Positions 16,611-26,400 of a DNA stretch of 64,000 nt are shown here, piece by piece. The notes under the pieces were generated by a model, which saw only the letters and a program-made list of their open reading frames with translations, was not told the DNA's origin and did no database searches. The stretch is from Planctomycetaceae bacterium. Lineage in GTDB: Bacteria > Planctomycetota > Phycisphaerae > Phycisphaerales > SM1A02. Position numbers and translations under genes: made by a program. Position 1 is the stretch's first letter. The number at the start of each line of letters is the position of its first letter. The DNA lies in assembly GCA_947490615.1 (NCBI GenBank), contig CANLHK010000005.1, forward strand, positions 62,001-126,000, in the 5' to 3' direction.

Positions 16611-17432
16611 TCAGCGGCGCCGACGCGTGCCCATCACGCGCGGGACCGTCACGGTCTGCTGGCGAGCACCCTGCTCACCGGCTTGCTTCTCCATCGTCTT
16701 GCGGAACTGCTCGTTGGTGCGCTCGATCGCCTTGCGCACTTCGCCGACCTTGTCGGCGTCGAGCCCTTGCAGGATCGCGCTGGCCATCGCGTTGGCGGAA
16801 CTGAACGGCGCGAAGCCGAGAAGGTTCTTCTCGAGATCGATCTTGACGCCTGTGGCGCCGAAGTCCGTGAGCATGCAGAGCAGCGCCATCGTGTGCGGAT
16901 CGTCGATCGCCACGCCGTCCTTCAGACGACCGCCGAGCGCGCGACCCGTGGTCACGAAGATCGGCTCTTGCACCGTCTTCATGTTCGAAACGCCCTGCGC
17001 GACCTGCATGAGGATCTCTTTGGGCTGACGCGTGACGCGATGCGAGACTTCATTGATCACGATCGAGCGCCGAAACGCGTTGCACATCGCCGCCGCGAGC
17101 GCCAATCCTGACTGCACCGCGGCGAATCCAAATGCGGACTCGAGCCCTTGGGCGGCGTCGGTGGGCAGTTCCTCCGTCACGCTCGCCGTCGCCCCATCGG
17201 TCCACATGTTCTTGATGCCCAACGAGGCGCAGGACTGGAATCCCGCCTGCACCAGCGGATCGCTGTGCGGCTTGCCCTCGGCGAGCAACGAGGCCACGAC
17301 ATTGGCCATCGTGTGCGCGATCGATTCCTCGGCCGTGACCTTGGGCAAACAGAGGTGCACGAAGTTCATGAAGTCCTTCTTCTCGACATCTCGGAGGAGG
17401 ACATACTGCCCGTTCAATCGGATCGCGCTCAT
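16611..17432 (-). CDS. Conserved-looking protein of unknown function
   Basis: A 273-residue protein I do not recognise. It has no signal peptide. It begins with a short beta-rich segment (residues 1-15) and then appears largely alpha-helical with several Cys residues. The central part holds an Ala-rich region (residues ~95-125) and a T-R-Q-P-K-E segment. The C-terminal ~50 residues are charged helix, then an Arg-rich tail. The start is the ATG at 17432 with AAGGA 6 nt upstream; an extension upstream has no ribosome site. It is followed after 31 bp by the DUF4956-like gene, so an operon is likely. It is divergent from purE. The codon use resembles its neighbours. Function unknown. Confidence 0.65.
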   Translation of the reverse strand: MSAIRLNGQYVLLRDVEKKDFMNFVHLCLPKVTAEESIAHTMANVVASLLAEGKPHSDPLVQAGFQSCASLGIKNMWTDGATASVTEELPTDAAQGLESAFGFAAVQSGLALAAAMCNAFRRSIVINEVSHRVTRQPKEILMQVAQGVSNMKTVQEPIFVTTGRALGGRLKDGVAIDDPHTMALLCMLTDFGATGVKIDLEKNLLGFAPFSSANAMASAILQGLDADKVGEVRKAIERTNEQFRKTMEKQAGEQGARQQTVTVPRVMGTRRRR

Positions 17433-17530
17433 GTGGTTCCTTTTCAGCGAAGGGCGCGATGGTAACACCATCGCCGCCTGCTGATCGGTGCCTGTCTGCG
17501 CGGGAACGCCCACGAAAACCTGCTTGGCCG

Positions 17531-17536
17531 TACCAT
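17531..17536 (+). promoter_or_regulatory. -10 box of purE-purK
   Basis: TACCAT lies 6 nt before the purE ATG at 17543. The purE-purK-lipoprotein transcript would be leaderless. Confidence 0.45.
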
Positions 17537-17542
17537 CGCGCC

Positions 17543-18052
17543 ATGGCCAACGACGCTTCGCCTGCGGTCGGAATCATCATGGGATCCCAGTCCGACTGGG
17601 AGACGATGCAGCACGCGGCGAGCACCTTGACCACGCTTGGCATCTCGCACGAGTGTCGCGTCGTGTCGGCGCATCGCACGCCTGATCTGCTCTTTGAGTA
17701 CGCGGCCAGCGCGCGGGCGCGCGGCCTCAAAGTCGTCATCGCGGGCGCGGGCGGCGCAGCGCACTTGCCTGGCATGTGTGCGTCCAAGACCGATCTCCCC
17801 GTCCTTGGCGTGCCCGTCGAATCGAAGGCGCTGCAAGGCGTCGACAGTTTGCTCTCCATCGTGCAGATGCCCGCGGGCGTTCCTGTCGCCACGCTGGCGA
17901 TTGGTCGCGCGGGCGCTGTGAACGCAGCGCTCCTGGCCGCGAGCATCCTTTCCCACATCGATGCGGGCATCGGTGCGCGGCTCGCTGCGTTTCGCGCCAA
18001 GCAAACCGCCGACGTGCTCGCCAATCCTGTGCCCGGAGCGTCGAAGGCGTGA
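17543..18052 (+). CDS. purE: N5-carboxyaminoimidazole ribonucleotide mutase
   Basis: A 169-residue class I PurE. It moves the carboxyl of N5-CAIR to give CAIR in de novo purine synthesis, directly after PurK. The hallmark G-S-Q-S-D-W is at residues 14-19, followed by the S-A-H-R-T-P motif near residues 45-50 and the G-A-G-G-A-A-H-L segment. The length is typical. The in-frame region upstream of this ATG is not needed, and a TACCAT box 6 nt upstream supports the start. purK overlaps the last 4 nt, so the two are translationally coupled. The presence of PurK confirms that this is the mutase form rather than the class II AIR carboxylase. Confidence 0.93.
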   Translation: MANDASPAVGIIMGSQSDWETMQHAASTLTTLGISHECRVVSAHRTPDLLFEYAASARARGLKVVIAGAGGAAHLPGMCASKTDLPVLGVPVESKALQGVDSLLSIVQMPAGVPVATLAIGRAGAVNAALLAASILSHIDAGIGARLAAFRAKQTADVLANPVPGASKA

Positions 18053-19170
18053 GTGTGGCTACGAAGATCGGCGTCCTCGGCGGCGGCCAGCTCGGGCAGA
18101 TGCTCGGACTGTCGGCGATTCCGCTCGGTATCGAATGCACCTTCTTTGATCCTGATCCCGAAGCGCCCGCACGCGTGGCGGGAAAGCACTTCTGTGCTGC
18201 GTGGAACGATCGTGACGCGCTCGCGCGATTCGCTCAGAGCGTCGACGCGATCACCTTTGAGTTTGAGAATGTCCCTCGCGAGAGCCTGGCGTTTCTCGAA
18301 GGCATCCGCCCTGTGCGTCCGAGTCTGCGCTCGCTCGAAACCACCTGCGATCGCATTCGCGAGAAAGAGTTTCTGCGCGACGCAGGCGTGCCCGTGCAAC
18401 CGTTCGCTGCCGTTTCGCCTGACGCGCCTGCCTCACTCGAACTTGCCTTGGCGACGGTCGGTCCGCATGGCGTGCTCAAGACGCGCACGCTCGGATACGA
18501 CGGCAAGGGACAGCGCGTCGTCCACAGCGCGGAGGAACTCGCGCGCGGTTGGCAGGAACTTGGAAGCGCGCCCTGCATCTACGAAGCGTTTGTGCCGTTC
18601 GACCGAGAGGTCTCCGTCGTCGCCACGCGCGGGCTCGATGGAACGACGGCGTTCTACTCGGTCGTTGAGAACCTCCACACCAAGGGCGTGTTGTTCCGCT
18701 CGCTCGCGCCCGCGCGCCTCTCCGATCAGCTCACACAGGACGCGCTGCGTCACGCGCGCAGCGTGCTCGATGGTCTGGGTCATGTCGGAACACTCGCGCT
18801 TGAACTCTTCGTCGCCGACGGCACGCTCATCGCCAACGAGATCGCGCCTCGCGTGCACAACTCAGGGCACTGGACGCTGCGCGGCGCACGCACGAGCCAA
18901 TTCGAGAATCACATGCGCGCCGTCGCAGGACTCCCGCTTGGTGACACAGGCATGCCCGAACACGCTGCGATGGTGAACCTCATCGGTGGAACGCCTTCCA
19001 CTGCCGAGGTTCTGGCGCTTCCTGGCGTGTCACTACAGCTCTACGGAAAAACCCCGCGACCAGGGCGCAAAGTGGCGCATCTCCATGTCGTCGGGGCAAC
19101 ACAGGACGAGCTGCTTGCGCGCGTCGCTCGCGCCGAAGCGCTCGCCCGCAGAGTGAATCGACTCGCATGA
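18049..19170 (+). CDS. purK: N5-carboxyaminoimidazole ribonucleotide synthase
   Basis: A 373-residue ATP-grasp enzyme that makes N5-CAIR from AIR, ATP and bicarbonate. The N-terminal preATP-grasp has [11 protein letters not shown] at about residues 7-17. The ATP-grasp core has [12 protein letters not shown], and the metal/phosphate site is [12 protein letters not shown]. The start is a GTG overlapping the purE stop (GTGA); a second GTG two codons later is equally possible. The lipoprotein gene overlaps its stop by 4 nt. Length and motifs are normal for the family. Confidence 0.93.
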   Translation: MSVATKIGVLGGGQLGQMLGLSAIPLGIECTFFDPDPEAPARVAGKHFCAAWNDRDALARFAQSVDAITFEFENVPRESLAFLEGIRPVRPSLRSLETTCDRIREKEFLRDAGVPVQPFAAVSPDAPASLELALATVGPHGVLKTRTLGYDGKGQRVVHSAEELARGWQELGSAPCIYEAFVPFDREVSVVATRGLDGTTAFYSVVENLHTKGVLFRSLAPARLSDQLTQDALRHARSVLDGLGHVGTLALELFVADGTLIANEIAPRVHNSGHWTLRGARTSQFENHMRAVAGLPLGDTGMPEHAAMVNLIGGTPSTAEVLALPGVSLQLYGKTPRPGRKVAHLHVVGATQDELLARVARAEALARRVNRLA

Positions 19171-19568
19171 CTTCTTTGCGCTTCATCCACCGTGCGCTCC
19201 TCTCCTCATGCCTCCTGTTGGCGGCATGCGCCACGACGCCGTCGGCCAAGAGCGTCGCGCTCCTTGGTCCCCACGCGCTCATTGGCAGCTGGAAGAGTGA
19301 ACTCGATGACTCCGTGCTCACCGTCGAGCGCGCTGGTGCGTTTCGCATCGAGAGAGCCAACGCACCGACGGCGACGGGGCGCTGGTCGCTCGAGGGCAGT
19401 GCAGTGGTCTTTGTGAGTGACGCGCCGGCCTCGCTCACGGACTGCGCGAACATCGAGGGCGCGTACCTGCCCGAGGTCGTGCGCGACACCGTGCGCTTCA
19501 CGAAGCTCCGCGACGACTGTCCTGCGCGCGAAGAGTCCATGGCGTGGCCATGGCGCCGCCGACTCTGA
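19167..19568 (+). CDS. Small predicted lipoprotein, lipocalin-like size
   Basis: A 133-residue protein with a signal peptide ending in the lipobox L-L-A-A-C (Cys21). The mature part has G-S-W-K-S-E-L-D-D at about residues 38-46 and G-R-W-S-L-E-G near 72-78. Both repeat the pattern of short beta strands seen in lipocalin-like or DUF-type 'W-x-x' domains. Its ATG overlaps the purK stop by 4 nt, so it is probably expressed with purE-purK, though no link to purine synthesis is evident. Function unknown. Confidence 0.65.
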   Translation: MTSLRFIHRALLSSCLLLAACATTPSAKSVALLGPHALIGSWKSELDDSVLTVERAGAFRIERANAPTATGRWSLEGSAVVFVSDAPASLTDCANIEGAYLPEVVRDTVRFTKLRDDCPAREESMAWPWRRRL

Positions 19569-19596
19569 TCGTGTCCCAACATGCCTGATGAGCACG

Positions 19597-19630
19597 CAAC
19601 AAGAAACAGGCCCTGCGTTGGCAGGGCCTG
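19597..19630 (-). terminator. Intrinsic terminator of the xerC-type gene
   Basis: A perfect 10-bp stem (19607-19616 with 19621-19630) and GTTG loop. Read leftward it is followed by TTTCTTGTT, so it ends the leftward recombinase transcript; the rightward side has no T tract. Confidence 0.7.
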
Positions 19631-19663
19631 CGTGGGATTCAAGTTGTTCGATGCTGTCGATAC

Positions 19664-20659
19664 TCAGCTCGCTTCGGCGCGCGGATGGGCCTTGTCGTAG
19701 TCCGCACGCATCTTGCCTTGCGCGAGATGGGTGTAGACCTGCGTCGACGAGAGCGACTGGTGCCCAAGCAACTCCTGCACCGCACGAAGATCCGCACCGT
19801 TGTTGAGCAGATGCGTCGCAAAGCTGTGGCGAATCGTGTGGGGGCTGATGTCTGGATCGAGTCCAACCTTCACGAGATACTTGGCGACCTTGCGGCGCAC
19901 CGAGCGGCTGGAGAGTCTCGAACCATGCTTGTTCACGAAGAGTGGTGCGTCGGCGCTCGAAGCCAAGCCCGCGGCGCGCATCTCGCCATCGAGCATGTCG
20001 AGGTAGTGACGCAGACTCTTGAGCGCGTGGGCGCCCAGTGGAACGAGACGCTCGCGACGGCCCTTACCGCGAATCACGATGCACTCGTTGGTCTCGTTGA
20101 GGTCGCCGCGGTTGATGGCGACGACTTCGCTCACTCGGATACCCGTGGAGTAGAGCGTCTCAAGGATCGCGCGATCGCGCGCGCCCAAGAGATCGCTGTC
20201 GTCGGGAGCCGAGAGCAATCGCTCGACCTCATCCACCGAGATCGCCTTGGGCAGACGGCGCGCCTGCTTGGGCGTGCGAATCAGCGTCATCGGATTCGTC
20301 GAGGTGAAGGTGCGCTTCTCGAGCCACTTGTGGAAGCTTCGAAGCGTCGCGATCTTGCGCGCCATGGTGGCGGGCGAGTAGTTCTGCTCGGAGAGCTTGG
20401 CGAGGAAGCCGCGGATGCGTTCGACATCGCACCCAAGGATCGAACCCGTGATCGAGTTCGGACCAGGCTTCTTGGCGTTGGCTGCATCGAGTGCAGATTG
20501 CTCGAGCTTCATGTCGAGTCGGATCTTGAGGTCGCCCTCAAGGAACTCAACGAACTGGCGCAGGTCCAGTCCATAGCACCGCGAGGTGTACGGGCTGAAG
20601 GCGCGCTCGTCGATGAGGTACGACAAGAAGCGTTCGACGATGGGTAGGTTCTCGTTCAT
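19664..20659 (-). CDS. xerC: Tyrosine recombinase, XerC/XerD type
   Basis: A 331-residue site-specific recombinase. The full catalytic set is visible: R175 (S-T-G-I-R-V-S-E), K199, H274 and R277 (H-T-I-R-H-S-F-A-T-H), H300 (L-G-H) and the nucleophile Y309. The N-terminal SAM-like DNA-binding domain is present but carries about 30 extra residues (roughly 43-80) compared with the ~300-residue Xer proteins of E. coli. There is no neighbouring phage or integron gene, and it stands next to housekeeping genes. It is therefore probably the chromosome dimer resolution enzyme; XerC and XerD cannot be told apart from this sequence alone. A terminator lies behind it and an unusual repeat region lies in front of it. 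Confidence 0.85.
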   Translation of the reverse strand: MNENLPIVERFLSYLIDERAFSPYTSRCYGLDLRQFVEFLEGDLKIRLDMKLEQSALDAANAKKPGPNSITGSILGCDVERIRGFLAKLSEQNYSPATMARKIATLRSFHKWLEKRTFTSTNPMTLIRTPKQARRLPKAISVDEVERLLSAPDDSDLLGARDRAILETLYSTGIRVSEVVAINRGDLNETNECIVIRGKGRRERLVPLGAHALKSLRHYLDMLDGEMRAAGLASSADAPLFVNKHGSRLSSRSVRRKVAKYLVKVGLDPDISPHTIRHSFATHLLNNGADLRAVQELLGHQSLSSTQVYTHLAQGKMRADYDKAHPRAEAS

Positions 20660-20700
20660 GGCTGTGATCTCGATCGGGCATCCCGGACGCCCAGTTTTTT

Positions 20701-20760
20701 CTCATGTTCTCTCATGTCTTCTCATGACTTCACATGACTTCACATGACTGCTCATGAGCT
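20701..20760. repeat. Six tandem 10-bp repeats, consensus CTCATGACTT
   Basis: Six consecutive 10-bp units, each with CATG at positions 3-6. Four begin CTCATG and two CACATG. The spacing is exact, so the palindromic CATG cores fall on one face of the helix. Located 42-101 bp upstream of the xerC-type start codon. Confidence 0.85.
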
Positions 20761-20820
20761 CAAATCAGTCGGTTGGTTCACGCACACTCGGCCGCTCTCA
20801 TCTCTCCGGGCACGAACTGA

Positions 20821-20850
20821 TTCCCTTCTGTTCCCGTCTGTTCCCGAGCT
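20821..20850. repeat. Three tandem 10-bp repeats, core TTCCC
   Basis: Units TTCCCTTCTG, TTCCCGTCTG and TTCCCGAGCT, followed by a degenerate fourth. They have the same 10-bp period as the block 60 bp away but a different sequence. Confidence 0.7.
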
Positions 20851-20981
20851 GTTTTCCAGTTTGGCTATCGGCCCGAATCGCAATTCGGTTTACGGATTTT
20901 CAGCACACCCAATCAATTCGATCTCGGACTTGCTGCGGTTCCGGTTCTTCGCGCTTTCGCATTCTCGGACAAGCACTTGGC

Positions 20982-21767
20982 TCAGTCCTCGAGCACTCGT
21001 TCTGCCTTTCCAGCCTCAAGGGCGACGCCGAGTCGGGCCGCTTCCTGTTCGAGCAGGTCGCGGGTCAAGACATACGCCCCAAAGCGTGTGAAGAGGTCGA
21101 TCCGGGTCTCGTAGGCCTGGGCGCCCAACGCGGAATCCGGATCAAATCTCCCGCGAGCATAGCGGTCGAGTTCTTCCAAAGTCTCGTGGTTTCTCGCGTC
21201 AAACAGCCGAGATCCTTGCGAAATCTCCGCACGCAACTTGCCAGCGCCACCCGCGGGAGCGGTCCCGTCGGCGGTGGGCATGGTGAGTTCCTTGAGGTCG
21301 ATGGGCTTGCGGTCTGCTCCCTCACCTGCCGAGATCACTTCGATCGCCGCGCCAAAGCGCAGCGGCTTGTAGGGGTCCCACTCGGTCACCGTCCCCATGA
21401 CCAAGGCATCGACCTGCAGCGTGCGCATAAGGGTTGATGCCTGCTGGAGATCGCGGATCCCCGTCATCCCAAGCGACTTCATAGCCGCGAGGGTTCGGTT
21501 GAGCGGCAGGCAGCGCAGGCCATCGACCTGCTCGATCTCGGAAACGAACCGGTCGGCGATCATCGAGCCGTCGACACCCGACACCCCACTCTCGTTGGCG
21601 AACGGAGCCACCGCCCAGACGCGCTCCTCGAGGTAGGGCGCCTTGAGGAAGATCGGCTGCGTGAGCTTCGCGGTTTGGCAGCCGACGAGCGGCAGCGCCG
21701 CCATGAGCAGGGCAGCGGGAATCGCGATCAGCGCGGCGGAGCGGGCAATGAGACGGTGGCGAGCCAT
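20982..21767 (-). CDS. CsgG/LpoB-like predicted lipoprotein
   Basis: A 261-residue lipoprotein. A signal peptide ends at the lipobox L-V-G-C (Cys30). The mature domain starts with W-A-V-A-P-F-A-N-E-S-G at about residues 49-59. This is followed by G-S-M-I-A-D-R-F-V-S-E-I and later D-A-L-V-M-G-T-V-T-E-W, a layout typical of CsgG/LpoB/TolB-N-like folds (strand P-F-x-N, helix, strand ending G-x-V). The C-terminal part is helical and charged. The start is the ATG that begins the signal peptide. It lies 46 bp downstream of the TolB-like propeller gene on the same strand, so both may act together in the envelope. Not assigned to a known system. Confidence 0.6.
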   Translation of the reverse strand: MARHRLIARSAALIAIPAALLMAALPLVGCQTAKLTQPIFLKAPYLEERVWAVAPFANESGVSGVDGSMIADRFVSEIEQVDGLRCLPLNRTLAAMKSLGMTGIRDLQQASTLMRTLQVDALVMGTVTEWDPYKPLRFGAAIEVISAGEGADRKPIDLKELTMPTADGTAPAGGAGKLRAEISQGSRLFDARNHETLEELDRYARGRFDPDSALGAQAYETRIDLFTRFGAYVLTRDLLEQEAARLGVALEAGKAERVLED

Positions 21768-21813
21768 GGTGGGGATATCGGTCGCAAACCACATGCCAGT
21801 TGAGCGAGTCTCG

Positions 21814-23190
21814 TCAGTCGTCGAACTCGGTGAAGGAGTTCGCACGAAGGAGCTCTGGGGTGCCATCGGCAGACGCCCCGTTTGGCGCGCGCTGGGCCGC
21901 AGTGCTGGGAAGGGTCTTCGGCCCTTCCGCGGCGAAGACTTTGGTCTTCTCACGCGTTTCTGCCGCGAACTCCACTGATCCAGCAGCCTTCTGGCCGCCA
22001 TCGGACGCGATCGACCAGACATTCTCGATCCCAGCGCGGTTGGAGACGAAGTAGATCCGCCCGTCGGCGCTCCAGGTCGGTTGCATGTTGCGGAAGCGGC
22101 CGTTGGTGAGGCCGATTCGGCTCGTCCCGTCGGCATTGATGATCCAGATGTCCGACTGCTCAGGCCACTCGGCGTCGCCGCCAGGATTGACCACTGTGGT
22201 GAAGACGATCTTGGTTCCGTCGGGCGACCAGCTCGGCTGGAGCACCGCTGCATTCTTGGCGCTCACGATTTCAGTGGGGCCGAGCCCTTCGCCCTGCACG
22301 AGCTCGATTGTCCACACGCCGTAGAGTCGCGAACCGCGCTGACGGGCGCGCTGAAAGAGCAAGACATCCTTCTTCTCGTCGGGTGACCAGCGAGGCAGGA
22401 ATCCCTCGCAGACGAACGAGCGAAGCCCAGGATTCTGCGTGTCGACGATCCACATTTCCCAGGTGTTCGTGCGGGCGTTCTTTCGCGAAAACGCGATGCG
22501 GCGACCGTCGGGTGCCCAGGTCGGTTGGACCTCTTCATCGGAGTCCGCGGTGAGCTGGGTCGGCGCACCACCACCGATGGGCATCACATAGATATCCCAG
22601 TTGCCATTGCGATTGGAGGCGAAGGCGAGGCGAGTCCCATCCGGCGCGATCGACGGCATGAGGTCGTCGCTTGGATCGGTGGTGAGCTGGGTCACGGTTC
22701 GGCCGTCAACCGACTTTCGATAGAGGTCGAATGTCGGACGATGCTGCGTGGACGCGTACACCAGAAATGTCCCTGTCTTGTCGACATCGGGCGCGTAGTC
22801 GCCGCCTTCTGTCGCGAAACTGACCTGTGCGAGGTTTCCGCCGCCATCGGTGAGCGCATTGACGGTCATGGGTGATCCATCCGCATTCAAGCCCGAACCG
22901 CTCTTCTGCCTGCGGGTCAACGGCGTGGTGTCCCAACCCGTTGAGGAGGCTGCGCCAGCTTCGCCATCCCAGGTGCTGTTGGCCTCTGCTCCGGCGTGCG
23001 GCGCCTTGGTGTCGGCGATCGAGGTCGCGGCGCTGGCGGTCTTTCGAAGTGGAACAACCGTGCGAGGCGTATCGCAACTCAGCAGGCATGCAAAGCAAGC
23101 CAACGCGACAACGGCTGAGGCGAAACCACAGGTGTCGCGACGCGTGCTGGCGCGGTCAGAGGAGCGATTCGAATGCGACGACATAGCCAT
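21814..23190 (-). CDS. TolB-like beta-propeller lipoprotein
   Basis: A 458-residue lipoprotein. The signal peptide ends at L-L-S-C (Cys39). A Ser/Thr/Ala-rich linker to about residue 110 is followed by at least five PD40-type propeller blades. These have the signature S/P-D-G-x-x-I/L-A/V-F-x-S/T, for example A-P-D-G-T-R-L-A-F-A-S-N-R and S-P-D-G-T-K-I-V-F. The final ~50 residues are unstructured. It resembles TolB but lacks the TolB N-terminal domain in the same chain. The following gene encodes a CsgG/TolB-N-like domain, so the two may together make up one TolB-like function. No tolQRA or pal gene is present in the window. GGAG lies 8 nt upstream of the ATG. Confidence 0.75.
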   Translation of the reverse strand: MAMSSHSNRSSDRASTRRDTCGFASAVVALACFACLLSCDTPRTVVPLRKTASAATSIADTKAPHAGAEANSTWDGEAGAASSTGWDTTPLTRRQKSGSGLNADGSPMTVNALTDGGGNLAQVSFATEGGDYAPDVDKTGTFLVYASTQHRPTFDLYRKSVDGRTVTQLTTDPSDDLMPSIAPDGTRLAFASNRNGNWDIYVMPIGGGAPTQLTADSDEEVQPTWAPDGRRIAFSRKNARTNTWEMWIVDTQNPGLRSFVCEGFLPRWSPDEKKDVLLFQRARQRGSRLYGVWTIELVQGEGLGPTEIVSAKNAAVLQPSWSPDGTKIVFTTVVNPGGDAEWPEQSDIWIINADGTSRIGLTNGRFRNMQPTWSADGRIYFVSNRAGIENVWSIASDGGQKAAGSVEFAAETREKTKVFAAEGPKTLPSTAAQRAPNGASADGTPELLRANSFTEFDD

Positions 23191-23327
23191 AGAGATCTCC
23201 CGCGGCAGTGGCCGCTGTCGGACCTATCGGCGGCGGGTCGCGTGTGGTTGAGACGATCTGTACCGATTGTGAAAGGCCGCGCACCGCGCTCAGAGAGCAG
23301 CGCCGCGGCGGAGCGTGCGGGCTTCGC

Positions 23328-23333
23328 TACACT
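23328..23333 (+). promoter_or_regulatory. -10-like box upstream of tRNA-Lys
   Basis: TACACT ends 12 nt before the mature tRNA 5' end, the same kind of hexamer found before many genes here. A transcript would start about 5-7 nt upstream of the tRNA. Confidence 0.4.
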
Positions 23334-23345
23334 GTCCCCCTTCGC

Positions 23346-23418
23346 GATTGCGTAGCTCAGTCGGTAGAGCAGCGGCCTTTTAAGCCGTAGGTCCTGGGTT
23401 CAAATCCCAGCGCAATCA
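23346..23418 (+). tRNA. tRNA-Lys (anticodon TTT)
   Basis: The cloverleaf is complete. The 7-bp acceptor stem is GATTGCG with CGCAATC, the D arm is GCTC...GAGC, and the anticodon stem is GCGGC/GCCGT. The anticodon loop is CTTTTAA (anticodon TTT). The T arm is CTGGG-TTCAAAT-CCCAG. The discriminator base is A and CCA is not encoded. 73 nt. Confidence 0.97.
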
Positions 23419-23481
23419 GTCGCGGCGACACCCCCGCGCGCGAGTCGTGCCCGTCCCTTCCTTCAGCGACCGCCCACCGCA

Positions 23482-26400
23482 ATGCTCGTACTACATGCTG
23501 TTTGGACTCGTGAGCGGCTCCACCTTTGGGCTGAAGACGCATCGCTGATTGGCCCTGCCTTGGCGATTGTGCATGCATCGGTTGGCGCGGAGTCGGCCTT
23601 CGAAGAAGAGCCTGGGACCGAGATCGCGAGCCCGGCGCTTCCCATCGGCAACCCGCCGTCCGCCTCTGCCCATGGGGTGCATGTCTACGCGTGTGAGGCA
23701 GCGCGGCTTCGGTCCGCGCTCGTCGGGTCGGGATTGCTCGCGGGTGACGACATTGTGGCGGAACCCGCGCAGCTCCGACTCATGGTTCCCGCGACCACGA
23801 CGGTGCTCGGCACCGCGCCGCTGCCGAGTGATCGACTCGCCAACACCCTCGGCCTCGCCGATGAGCCCATCGCGCACCTCTCGACCTTTGAGGTGCCCGC
23901 GCTCGCGATCGAACACTCGGCTGCATTGCGCTTTCTTCTGATCCCAGCTGATGAAGAGTTGCCGCTGGGAGCCAATCTGCACGCGGGTCACGACCTTCGC
24001 TTCTGGCGCGAACTCGCGGCGCTTGCTGCCGATCTCATCGCCGATCAGCGCGTGGTGCCTTCGATCATCCAAGAGAAGTCGGGACGCTTCCGCGCGATCT
24101 GGCAACCATGGCTCGCCGATGGCGCGCCTGCGCAGCGTTTGACCGCGCTCTTGGCGGCGATTCCCGCGTCGGCGCGCTGCGTCGATGATGAGTTTCGCTC
24201 GCAGCCGTGGGCGATCATCGAAGCATCGCTCCTCGGTTTTGTCGACGCCGAAGCGCGCCGCGTGCTCGAACTCGAGAGTTACGGCGATGCCATCGAGGAC
24301 CGCGATCCCTCGCTTGATCCGCATGTCGCGTGGCTCACGGGACTGCTTGGCAAAGCAGGCACCGTGCAAGGACTCAAGAGTTCCGACACCCACTTGATGC
24401 GCGGCGCGCGTCAGTGGCTCTCGTCACTCGATGCCGCAAGCGAGTCGCGCTTCGTCAAGCTTGCCTTCGAGCTCAACGAGCCCGACACCACTGGCCTCGA
24501 CGCCAACGATGAGATCGGGCGCAACGCGGAGTGGACGATCGCCTTCAAGCTCATCACCAACGATGATCCACCTGTCATCATCGACGCGGATCAGATTTGG
24601 GCGCAAGGCAAAGAGGGCTTGAAGGGACTGCTTGCGCGCTTTGGTGGCGAAGGCGAACCCGCGGGCGATGTGCTGTTGGCTGAGCTCGCGCGCGCGGCGC
24701 GCATTTGGCCACGCGTCGAGCGCGCGCTCGAGCAATCGACGCCGACAGACCTCACGCTATCGACGACCGAGGCCTACGCGTTTCTCCGTGATTTCCGCCC
24801 GATCCTGATGGAGTCAGGCTTCGTGGTGCTTTCGCCTCCGTGGTGGGGTCAAGCGGCCAGCCGTCTCGGTGCGCGTCTCCTCATCGACAGCGGCAACGGC
24901 CCACTCCCCTCAGGTGGCGGCGTTGGCGCCGATGGCGAAGGAAGTCATCTCGGCCTGCACAGCCTCGTGAACTACTCGTGGCAGATCGCGCTCGGCGACC
25001 AATCGCTTTCGATCGAAGCGTTCCAGCGTCTCGCTGCTCAAGGTTCGCCGCTCTTGCGCGTGAACGGCCAGTGGGTCGAAATCCGTCCTGACGATCTCCA
25101 TGGCGCGGTGCGATTCCTCAAGGAGCATCCAGGCGGCCAGATGACCGTCATGCAAGCGATTCGCCTTGGCAACGGACTCGATGGTCCTGAGACGGGACTC
25201 CCCATCCTCGGACTCGATGCGCAGGGATGGGTCAGCGAGCTCCTCGGATTCAAGGGTGACGAGCGGTTCATCAAAGTTGAGCAGCCGAAGCTCTTCCAAG
25301 GAACGCTGCGCCCCTACCAGGCGGCGGGACTTTCGTGGCTCGCGTTCCTCGATCGATTCGGACTTGGCGGCTGCCTCGCCGACGACATGGGTCTCGGTAA
25401 GACCGTGCAGCTCATCGCGTTGTTGCAACATGAGCGCGAGAAGGCTGCGGGCAAATCGGTTGGCCCCACGCTCTTGGTGTGCCCGATGTCCGTCGTCGGC
25501 AACTGGAACCGCGAACTCCACCGCTTCGCGCCCGAGCTCGTGGTCCATGTGCATCACGGTCTTGAACGACCCATCGGTGAGAAGTTTGTCGAAGTGGCGC
25601 TGTCGAGCGATGTCGTCGTGACGACCTATGCGCTGGTGGTGCGCGACAAAGACAGTCTTGAGCGCATCCACTGGCGACGCGTCGCGCTCGACGAAGCGCA
25701 ACACATCAAGAATCCACCAACGAAGCAGACGGCTTCGATCCGTGCGTTGCGCACGAGCCATCGCATCGCGCTCACAGGTACACCTGTTGAGAATCGCCTC
25801 AGCGAACTCTGGTCGATTCTTGAGTTCTGCACGCCAGGCTATCTCGGTTCGCAGGGCGAATTCCGTCGGCGCTTCGCGGCTCCGATCGAGCGCCACAAGG
25901 ATCGCAAGCAGGCTGAGCGACTCAAGAATCTCGTGCGGCCCTTCGTGCTGCGCCGACTCAAGACCGATCCGACGGTCATCACCGATCTTCCTCCGCTCAT
26001 TGAGACGCGCCAGCATGTTCCGCTCACGACGGAGCAGGCGCAGCTGTACGACTCAGTCGTGAACGACATGCTCCATCGCGTCGACAACGCCGATGGCATC
26101 AAGCGCCGTGGACTCGTGCTCTCGGCGCTGGTCAAGCTCAAGCAGATCTGCAATCACCCTGCCCACTTCTTGCGTCAGGGTTCCGATCGCGACGATTCCC
26201 TGCCGCTTCCCACACTCAAAGCGGGCGAACGTCTCTCGGCACGCTCGGGCAAGGCCATGCGCCTCATGGAAATGCTCGAAGAAGTTGTGGCCGCGGGCGA
26301 CCGCGCGCTGCTCTTCACGCAGTACCGACAGATGGGTCACCTCCTCGTAGCGATGCTGCGTCAAGAGGTCGACACCGAAGCGTTGTTCCTCCACGGCGGA

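Larger units (their letters stand above)
20660..20981. other. Intergenic region upstream of xerC with two repeat blocks
   Basis: 322 bp between two leftward genes. It holds a T6 run at 20695-20700, six 10-bp units at 20701-20760, three 10-bp units at 20821-20850, and otherwise AT-richer sequence than the genes around it. No convincing gene. It should contain the promoter of the recombinase gene; no -10 box next to its ATG is apparent. Confidence 0.6.

Noticed and set aside
19664-20659. Integrase of a mobile element
   Set aside because: The neighbours are housekeeping and envelope genes, and no phage or conjugation gene, attachment repeat or cargo is visible. A chromosomal Xer recombinase is more likely.
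20701-20760. CRISPR array
   Set aside because: The repeat unit is 10 bp with no spacers and no cas gene is present.
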